A stretch of 64,000 bases of DNA, from assembly GCF_016086655.4 (NCBI RefSeq), contig NC_052136.2, forward strand, positions 14,880,001 through 14,944,000. Direction: 5' to 3'. Source of the DNA: Lepeophtheirus salmonis. Lineage: Eukaryota; Arthropoda; Copepoda; Siphonostomatoida; Caligidae. Positions within the stretch are counted from its first letter, which is position 1. Each line of letters begins with the position of its first letter. The notes under the pieces were generated by a model. It saw nothing but the letters and a program-made list of their open reading frames with translations. It made no database searches and was not told the origin of the DNA. A program made the translations under genes and the position numbers. This document shows positions 56,615-64,000 of this stretch, piece by piece.

Positions 56615-57510
56615 ATCTTACGTTTAAAAACTGAAGGTCTGGTCACTTTTCTTATTAGGACGGGATTGTTTTCCTCACGCTTTGATTTTGGTTCTGGAAG
56701 AGTGACCAGATCAACAGCTGAACCCACTCAATCAACGTCTTTATCACCTCTCTACTTTTCTTTTTCTATTTTGTTTCTTAAATAAAATTTTCTTCATTAC
56801 TACATACTATAACATTAAATAATATTGGAGCCTACACCGTATCAAAAGAAAATGGAGATTAAGGAAGACTGATCCTTTTTGTTGGATGTATATATAATGT
56901 AGTTGTTATATATGCATATAGAATTCAACAACAATGGTACAAAGAAAACTAATTACTCGCAACAAAAGAGAAATGAAACCTTGGGTGACTGATTTGATTA
57001 TGTATGTCAGTGTTTGTGTGTGTCCCTATTTAGAGACTACTCCTGTATTATTTTCCTTCTCTTATCCATCAATGACAAATCTTTCGTTTTACTCATATAA
57101 TAAATAAGAATCCAACTACAAAACATTCATAGAACAAAATATTTTCCATATTTATTTTGTTTTATTATTTTGTTGAAGAAACCTTAGCCAAACACTCTGA
57201 ACAATGTACAATCATCACCACCATCATCATAGACTCTGATAGCATTTATAAGGACAAAGATAACAAACAACCAGCCCCCCTACAACACCCCACCAGCACT
57301 GCAAAAATCCTCCCTGCTCCAAAACCTCCTCCACTTCCCCACACACACACCACCCCTCTTGAACAGCAATTATAAAGAAAAGAAAATATACACTCTCTTC
57401 TCATTCCCCACTGATTGCTGTAAATACACCCTTAAAAAAACAAAGTATGTAAATAAATAAATAAAAAATTACACTTGAAAGGTACCTACAAATACAACAT
57501 TACAAGTAAG
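56615..57510. other. No gene seen
   Basis: Includes a Pro/Thr-rich chance frame at 57240-57375 driven by C-rich simple sequence (CCCCACACACACACCACC), and ATAAATAAATAAATAA at about 57448-57463. Confidence 0.45.
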
Positions 57511-57511
57511 G

Positions 57512-57546
57512 CCAACTTTTAATGTATCTCGCAACCTTTCCTCAGA
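57512..57546 (-). repeat. R-family short conserved block, copy 4 (inverted)
   Basis: On the minus strand GAGGAAAGGTTGCGAGATAC followed by ATTAAAAGTTGG. Nearly identical to 15808-15842. Confidence 0.5.
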
Positions 57547-57839
57547 AAAAACAAACAGAGGGTAAATTCCCAAAATGAGTGGGTATCAATTAGCCAATTA
57601 TTCCAAATTATGTAATCATTATTCAACTGGTGGTAGTACTTGGCATTACCCGGAGCTATTAGGCGTCAACGAACAGACAAATTATGTTTTAATAATATAC
57701 CTATCGGAATATATATATGTATAACTTTTTTTTGGGGGGCTTGGTTTTTGGATTTTTTTTTGAAAAAAAAATCCATATATTCTTCAAATAGTCCAAAATC
57801 CGTGTTTTTAATTGGAAATTCGTGTGTTAATCATCAAAT

Positions 57840-57995
57840 ATAGCACTTTAAGGCTATTTACAAAAAATAAAATTTTTGGAAAAACAATTTAAAAATCCAT
57901 AGCTATTCTCAAAAAATTTAATTTTTTGGCAAAAATTTCAAAAATCCGTAGCTCCTTTTTTTATAAAAAATTATAATATTACATTTTTTGCTCTG
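57840..57995. repeat. AAATTT-rich body, G-family type
   Basis: AAGGCTATTTACAAAAAATA, AATCCATAGCTATTCTCAAA and CAAAAATCCGTAGCTCC. These are the internal phrases of G elements, without GC-rich ends. Confidence 0.4.
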
Positions 57996-58439
57996 CTGCA
58001 TAATTACCTTTTTTTAAAGAACACAAACCTTTCAAAACACGATCGATGTAGCACACTGCCTTGATTGATAAGTGCGTTATAATTACACTTGTAATTCCAC
58101 CGATGTTACAGCACTACTAGAGAGTCAAATGGGTAAGCCGGTAGACCACAATGATCATACTCGCTTAAAAAAGTTCCACCATGTCCCAGATATGAGACAA
58201 TTTGTATAACATTTACAAAACTGATTGTGTTTAGAAAACGTTTGTTTACGTACAGTTTGTGTTCAATTTTTTTCCTATCAGTTCTTGAGCACTTTTTTAT
58301 CATAAATTATTCTATTGGGATATTTTATAAGGCTAAAGTCATAAATTCACATGGTCGTTTCCTGTATCCTGACAGAAATATATTATATATTTTTTCATAA
58401 CATAGAAATGTAATAAATAGTTCAATACTAGTATATATA

Positions 58440-58550
58440 ATAAGAATTGGAATAGTGTAATCGGAAATTGCGCCTTATTTAACCAACGCTGGTTCCAGAA
58501 AAAGCACCTGATTCTCCGATTCCAATTAATTGTCCCATCACAACTAATTA
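58440..58550 (-). repeat. S-family single end
   Basis: On the minus strand: TTGTGATGGGACAATTAATT, then GGAATCGGAGAATCAGG and further inside CCAGCGTTGG. It matches the left end of 776-1473. The partner end was not found. Confidence 0.45.
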
Positions 58551-58809
58551 TACTCAAAATATAAACATATCTTCGGTTAAAATTTGGCGTTTCTAAATCA
58601 AACCAATTAAGTAAACAGTGTTACAACTATCCCGGTCTGTTCCCCATCTACCAATGTAAATGTACTTTATTCTTGTCCTACTTTATCTTTACAGATAAAT
58701 TTGGAATTTTTGAAATGTCTATATCTCGGCTTCCAAAATGAATTTCGCATTAAAAATTGATTTGCTCTGACTAACTAGATTATTTTTATCCTGAGATTTT
58801 TTTTTTACA

Positions 58810-59470
58810 GAGAAAGCCAAGACAATAGGAGCGTATTGCAGTCCACAAATTTTGAACTACTTGAAGCAGAACGGGCGTTTCAAAAGTCATTGTGCACGTC
58901 GATGAGAAAAAGTTTGTGGTAGACACACAAATTAATAGGCAAAATACAAGAGTCATCAATCATCATTTTTGATCCGACTGAAGTTCCACTAATTTTTCAA
59001 GTCCAAAAATCTGGCCAGAGTCATGATTTTTGGAATTCTGGCAAGCGATAGTTCCATCATGTTATCACATCTATAGATGATGCCCTTAAGATCAGCACAG
59101 CTGGGTACCTGGAGATCCTGAAGGACGTCTTGCTACTTTGAACGGATGAGAAGTTGGACCGGAACAATATGGCATTTGTGCAGGAGCCTCACATGTGCCA
59201 AGTCTCCAAAGCAACTCAGCCATTCTTATTGGATAGTGTCGCGTTTTTGGTAAAGACTTCATTTTGCAAATTTGAACATTCTCGTTTACTATCCTCCAAA
59301 AACTGGTCAAAAAATGTTCTCATAGCAGTGTTAGGTATCTAAAGGTTAGCTTGACAAAGAATTGCAGGATGACACCAGTTGACCATGTATCAAGACTTCA
59401 GCATGATTCAGGCCAATAATCACAAAGTTTATTGAAGCTGGAGGAGTTCACGTCAGATTAATCAAAACAA
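58810..59470 (+). pseudogene. maT-like transposase, catalytic part, heavily broken
   Basis: The plus strand, across frames, reads VIVHVDEKKFVVDTQINRQN with the first catalytic Asp near 58900, ISTAGYLEILKDVLL, and MAFVQEPHMCQVSKATQPFL. In that last segment the usual QDSAPCHVSK reads QEPHMCQVSK, so the second Asp has become Glu. Later frames give FCKFEHSRLLSSKNW, LTKNCRMTPVDHVSR and a terminal KLEEFTS-like tail. The N-terminal DNA-binding domain is missing. There are at least three frameshifts and several stops; it is an old relic. Confidence 0.65.
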
Positions 59471-59474
59471 TAGA

Positions 59475-60020
59475 CAACAACTTCATAAATTATATTTTAA
59501 TTTGATCAATAAATCCATGCTATAAATATTATAATTTGCCAATAATAAATTCCCTATTTAGATGCAAAGCCTAGGGTGTAATAATAAATAACCAATTAAT
59601 TTTCATTTGTGTGAAAAGCACCCAAAAAATTAAAAGCCATAATTCATAGGCTGATTGTATTTTTGAAAGATGATGCTTCTGTTTGTAATATGTATACATA
59701 TATATATATATGTCTACATCTATAAATGTGCCTGGTATGGAAATGACTCAAACACACCCTTTCACAAAATAGATTTATTTATTATATACAACTTATTTAA
59801 GCCCCTCCTATAATGACACCCTGACCCCGTAAATCAAGTCTGTTATCTCATAATTAGTAACAAATGTGTAACTTTTTCCATAAAGTTACATGCTCATTGC
59901 TTATGAGGTTGAATGAACATACCCATATCCAGGGATGTTACAATGGTTCCGAATAGCAAACAGTCAATGGTATCTAGGCTTTACTAATATTATGTAGGAC
60001 AAAAGAAAACGAAAGAAAAC
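59475..60020. other. No gene seen
   Basis: AT-rich, with (TA)n at about 59697-59712. Confidence 0.45.
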
Positions 60021-60023
60021 ATA

Positions 60024-61243
60024 CCGGTTGTAGAAAAAAAGTAATGATACGTTACAAAAATACAGTTTTGAATAGGTGTTGTTGATTAAATTTTAAAGTT
60101 CTGACTATTTTTGAAGAGCTTAGATTCTAAGACTTTGATTGATGTACATTTTGTAAACAATCTGTTTATGCCGCGATGGAGGAAAGAAGAGCCATCATAG
60201 GATTCAATCCGCGCCAGAAGGACCACCTCGGACATCATGAAGGCCTTAAACGTCAGCAAGGCCAGAGTCTGTTGACTCAGAAATCGTTTGGCTGATGGGG
60301 CCAACCTTAAGGACAAACAAGACAAGAGTGAAAGACCCACCAAAGTGAAGCCTGAAGATATCATGGATATCAACCCAATGATGAAGATTACAAGCACGCC
60401 AAGAAGAAGAATGTCTAACGGTCTACAGCGGGTAAGGCCATCCAAAAGGCTGGACGAAGGTCGCATGGAATAATTGAGAGGCCACTCCTGTCCCAATGTC
60501 AAAAAGAGCTCTGTCTTTAGCGATGTCAACTGCTCTTGAAGTATCTGAAGCACAACAGCAACCGGGTAATTTTTTCTCTGATGAAAATACCTTTACCGTT
60601 GAGCAAAATGATCGGGTGGTATGCTTTGGCAAGGTTAACAACAGCATCAGGACAGAGTCACCAAGACCAAACAACCAGCCTCTGTGATGATGTTAGCAAT
60701 TGAGGTATCAACTGGAAATAAAAAGATTCCAATTGGTTTCCTATTGGATACAAGTTACTTCCAGCCGACTACTTGATGATGTTCAAGGAAAATGTCGTCC
60801 TATGAAAAAGTCCAACAAGACCACATACATATTTCAACAAGACAGGGATCCGGCCGATACTGCTAATATTGTACAAGAGTGGATTGTTAGATTCATGAAC
60901 TTCTGGTCCAAGAACCTATGACCCCCTCAGGGTGCAGATCTGAATCCATTAGATTACTCCATTTGGTGGCAAATTGAGAAGATGGCCTGCAATGTGTACC
61001 CCCGAATATTGATGCCCTGAAACCCCCCGTTAATCAGCAGTGGAGGATCATAAAAAAGGAAAACGTTGCCATCTATGCAAGGGGTTCCGGAAGCGGTTGT
61101 AGGGTGTCATTGTGGTTAGATTCAGAATTAATATGCATTGTTATAATAAAAATATAATTTTCCATGTAGAACATCATTCTGATCAATTATGAGTATTTTA
61201 GTGACTACTTTGAGGCAGGTATGAGTACTTTTTCTACACCCGG
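60024..61243 (+). mobile_element. Full-length maT-like element, 1220 bp, TACCGG ends
   Basis: The left end TACCGGTTGTAGAAAAAAAG and the inverted right end TACCGGGTGTAGAAAAAGTA match well and continue to ATAC. TA lies outside both (60022-60023, 61244-61245). It is the only copy in the window long enough for a whole transposase. The ends differ from the TACAGGG type, so it is a separate subfamily. Confidence 0.75.
60176..61135 (+). pseudogene. Near full-length maT-like transposase pseudogene
   Basis: Starts MEERRAIIGF and shifts frame to AGRTTSDIMKALNVSKARVC, a stop, then LRNRLADGANLKDKQDKSER (helix-turn-helix and linker). NFFSDENTFTVEQNDRVVCF holds the first catalytic Asp. Then come GYKLLPAD-like frames, YIFQQDRDPADTANIVQEWI with the second Asp, FWSKNL, a stop, and ADLNPLDYSIWWQIEK with the third. 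I count 36 residues between the last two. The C-terminal RKRL, stop, GVIV tail is in another frame. All three catalytic Asp are still recognisable, but stops and frameshifts make it inactive. Confidence 0.75.
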
Positions 61244-61245
61244 TA

Positions 61246-61440
61246 TTAAAAAGAGTTCAAGAGATCTCCTTGGTCGGATGCTCGGCATAGTTGGGCAACA
61301 ATAGTTCCCTAAGCTTATATTTACTCCATATATTTAGCTGAGAATAAGGTTAATAGTTGTAATACCGTGTTTAGTACGGTTCGATCAGTTGAGATTTTAT
61401 TGTAAAGTTTTTATTTATCAACTTAGATAGATGTTAGCTC
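61246..61440. other. Short spacer, nothing seen
   Basis: Lies between the transposon and the next P element. Confidence 0.4.
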
Positions 61441-62052
61441 TAGTATTGTGTTCGTACTAATTTAGGGCTAAAGACTGCAGTTCCATCCAGTTCAGTGACA
61501 GTTCGGTCCAGTTAAGTCCTCTTTATCAGTTCTAAAAAATTCAACGTTCTGTAGTTTATGACGTAACTGTCAGCTGTATTTCTTATTTTCTTAATTATGT
61601 TCTAATACGGACAGTCAAAAGAACCAATGGACTTAAAGATCGGTCCTATGAAGGGATTGGACCAAATTAAATTAAGACTGACACACAGCTAGTCTCAAAT
61701 ATTGTTGTTGTTTTTTTGGCACAGTCCGGTCTATATTCTTAAAAATGTCGAAAAATGGAGCATATTAAGCCAAATTATATACATAAGATATGTATCAAGA
61801 AAATTGGGCAATGCACAGGTCTTGTAAAACATATTCCTGTTTTCATTATATTATTAAATACGAACATCTTTTAATATTGAATAATTTTATTGTTTATTCG
61901 AATAAATATTAAAATAGTTAATAATTAATCAGGAATAAAACATTAATGACGTAATAAGGGATAGGTTTTAACTTATTTTAAAGAACCTACAACCGGAGGA
62001 AACTGAACTGAATCCAATCCTTAGTTCTAAATAAAGACCTACAAGGCAATAG
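61441..62052. mobile_element. P-family element, copy 7 (longest, about 610 bp)
   Basis: The left end TAGTATTGTGTTCGTACTAA pairs with the inverted right end GACTATTGCCTTGTAGGTCT, then TTTATTTAGAACTAAGG. The left arm has AGTTCCATCCAGTTCAGTGA and CGGTCCAGTTAAGTCC. The right arm has TAATGACGTAATAAGGGATA, GGTTTTAACTTATTTT and CCGGAGGAAACTGAACTGAA. The middle contains AAAGATCGGTCCTATGAAGG and CACAGTCCGGTCTATA. Confidence 0.5.
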
Positions 62053-62770
62053 TCTCAAAAACTATGGAACTATGAAAAGATTGGTAGCATGATCTAGTTT
62101 GCAACGAACATAAAAAGATCAAATACTTGGCCCAATTTGTTTCTTCAACTTCGGCCAAGATGGTATTGCAGGTATCATGTCGCTTATTTTGATAAACACA
62201 GCAACCAGAGCGAAAGGACAACAGTTCCAAGTCTCAAAACAGATATTTTAAAGTTATGTCCAACTATACAAACAATTGATATACTATAAGCTTCTCATAT
62301 TATTTTAAAAATTTGTCAACTTATAATAAATAATATGAATTACTGTATTTCAGTTTTCTTTTGTTAGTCTATATAAATCAAAAATAAGTTTAAGATATAA
62401 AAACGTAATTATAGTTGATCTAATTTCCGGTGAAAAAACCTTACTTTGAGATCCCACGCTAGGAGCTTTGATAAAAAAGCGAACACGTTTTTGGGCAGAG
62501 TGATACCCCTATTTCTGTAAAATATATCACAGAAAAGACTCAGAATTATGTAATGAAATTTTGCCTACTTAATTAATTCATGAATTTGAGCTTGTGTGCC
62601 AAAAATCATAGAAATATATCCCCCGATTAATTTGACATGGAATAACCCTTTTATCAATTCTGCTAAATATTATTCGAACCCAACTTAGTCTTGGGCGTAA
62701 CTTGTCGCATATATGTATTTGTTTTTAAATAGACCAGTAGCACCAATTTGAATTAAATTTAAGCTAAGAA
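62053..62770. other. No gene seen
   Basis: AT-rich, no supported feature. Confidence 0.4.
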
Positions 62771-62771
62771 A

Positions 62772-62850
62772 CTATGACGTCATTACTCTTAAACTGTCTT
62801 AGATTTTAGTCCAGTAAGTGCAAACGGTCCTTAGTGTATAAAACCTTTTC
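62772..62850. repeat. P-family partial copy
   Basis: TGACGTCATTACTCTTAAAC, TTTTAGTCCAGTAAGTGC and AACGGTCCTTAGTG. The TGACGTCA palindrome (62775-62782) is the same word as at 9313. Confidence 0.35.
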
Positions 62851-62960
62851 ACTCTTTTTGAATATAACTAAGGAACATCAACATAGGAATATTAAGAGAA
62901 GATGGGAACCGGTTCGTAAGCTAAAATTGTGAAAAATATCCTACAAATTCTTGATTTTAT

Positions 62961-63245
62961 ACAGAAGCGTCCACAGGTGGCCCCGCCCAATCCCCCACCA
63001 AAAAAAATAAATAAAGAATTTCTGCGTTGTACTAGAAAAAAAATCTCGTTATTCTGGCAAATTATCCAGCAGAATAAAAAAAATAATATTTGAAATTTTT
63101 TTCGGAAAAATTTAATTTTTTGTTGATATCTATGTTTTTTGGGATTTTTTTCAAAAAAAATTTTTTTTTGTGTGAATAGCTATGGATGCTTGATTTTTTT
63201 TTTCAAAAAAATTATTTTTCTGTGAGTGGCTATGAATTTTGGAAA
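62961..63245 (+). mobile_element. G-family element, left part
   Basis: The left end ACAGAAGCGTCCACAGGTGG leads to CCCCGCCCAATCCCCC and an AAATTT body with GTGTGAATAGCTATGGAT and GTGAGTGGCTATGAATTTT. No right GC-rich end is visible, so the copy is truncated. Confidence 0.5.
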
Positions 63246-64000
63246 AAAATGCTTGCTCTTGATGGAAGCTATATTCAAATTATTTTCTTCTTAACACCAA
63301 ATTATCGTTACTATGCAAATCTAAATAAGAAAGATTTAATATTCCAAGTATTTTCTCATAATATATTACAATCTACCCTAGACCTCCCTTCCACTGAGTG
63401 TAAGAAAATATCCATGTATGTTCACTTAATGAACTCTAATGGCTAAATATATAAGTATGCGTACAACTACAGGGTAATTCAATAATCGATGAATGCATTT
63501 TCAAGGGCGTCTCACATAACTTAATTAAGTTTTTTAATATATTATGTAGATATGAGTAAATTTAAGTCAATGAAACACATGTGTGGTTAAGCTCATTAGG
63601 TGGAAAGAGTGGCTATTTCACAGGCTTTGCTTCCAATAGTTTTTCATTAGTTGTATTTATCAGCCCTTTAACAGTGTTCATAATAAGTTCACCAGAACAT
63701 ACAAACTGTTGTAGTAATAAATAGGTACGTTAACAACATAGAGGGCGCTTCAAATACTTTTGTATTCGATTCTCACTGTACTTTACATTAAAATGTATTT
63801 TTCTTTATGGAACTTTTTTAGGTTTTATAAAAGTCTGGAGTGATTATTGATCTACAAATAACTATATTTTCTTTTGTTTTGGTCAACTAACTTTCGGCTT
63901 CGAAAAATATCCGATAGTTATGCTCAGGGTAAGCACTCTAAAAGGAAAAAAGTACACTTTATCTGCGCAAAAATTGTATCCAAAGTACAATACACAATTA
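63246..64000. other. No gene seen
   Basis: An 86-codon plus-strand frame (63186-63446) starts inside the G element and has no recognisable motif. TACAGGGTAATTCAATAATC at about 63469 resembles a TACAGGG-type element end, but no partner lies in the window. Confidence 0.4.

Noticed and set aside
57157..57375. Pro/Thr/His-rich 72-codon frame
   Set aside because: Explained by C/A-rich simple sequence; no protein-like pattern.
60086..60553. 155-codon minus-strand frame with hydrophobic stretches that look like membrane segments
   Set aside because: It is antisense to the 60 kb transposase, whose catalytic motifs read on the plus strand.
63469..63488. TACAGGGTAATTCAATAATC, resembling a maT-type terminus
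   Set aside because: No inverted partner or transposase remnant lies in the window, so an element cannot be bounded.

Overview
This window looks like non-coding, transposon-rich DNA from an arthropod nuclear genome. It is strongly AT-rich, has long poly-A/T and microsatellite runs, has no operon-like packing, and none of the open frames reads as an intact host protein. The many degraded Tc1/mariner-superfamily transposases, with helix-turn-helix starts of the MSEQ..KRQRIS type, suggest a caligid sea louse (Lepeophtheirus/Caligus) or a related copepod. That assignment is an inference from remembered family resemblance and was not checked by a search. I recognise no rRNA, tRNA, CRISPR array, bacterial gene or virus.

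The clearest coding remains are about thirteen broken Tc1/mariner-type transposase copies or fragments. Elements with ends I can place at TA dinucleotides are 3969-5036, 7720-8223, 48271-48859, 55310-56224 and 60024-61243. Pieces without clear ends lie at 9841-9913, 12443-12700, 18234-18640, 23608-23917, 25175-25397, 30592-31005, 36024-36655, 39171-39430, 43622-44560, 50397-50545 and 58810-59470. At least three lineages are present: a maT-like group (37 or 36 residues between the last two catalytic Asp), an irritans-like mariner (36 kb, 25 kb) and a mariner with the DD34D pattern (44 kb). Several copies keep the DNA-binding start and the C-terminal tail but have lost the catalytic middle.

Between them lie non-coding repeat families that I could define only by comparing copies inside the window. 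They are: (P) quasi-palindromic elements full of GGTCC/GGACC, with ends like TTGTGTCGGTCCTTAT; (G) elements with GC-rich ends like CAGGGGCGTCCGCAGG around an AAATTT-rich core; (H) elements starting TCTATATTAATAAAGCAAAG, including a three-unit tandem array at 27.3-27.7 kb; (T) a 200-240 bp dispersed repeat with CAATCAGCTGT; (S) elements with TAGTGATGGGAC ends; and (R) a short conserved block AGGAAAGGTTGYGAGATACA. Two local duplications (17.2-17.55 kb and 26.3-27.2 kb) and two strong palindromes (10.0 kb, 40.6 kb) complete the layout.

Layout: 0-10 kb holds S, G-type core, maT, T, P, R and a maT miniature; 12-19 kb holds P copies next to transposase fragments and a dispersed/tandem repeat; 19.9-27.7 kb holds G, H, transposase fragments and the duplications; 30-44 kb holds H, P, five transposase remnants and a few weak exon-like frames; 44.6-48.2 kb is empty; 48-63 kb holds maT, T, G, P and the longest transposase relic. 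No genes here act together in a pathway. The window reads as an intergenic region or a very large intron that has been colonised repeatedly by DNA transposons.
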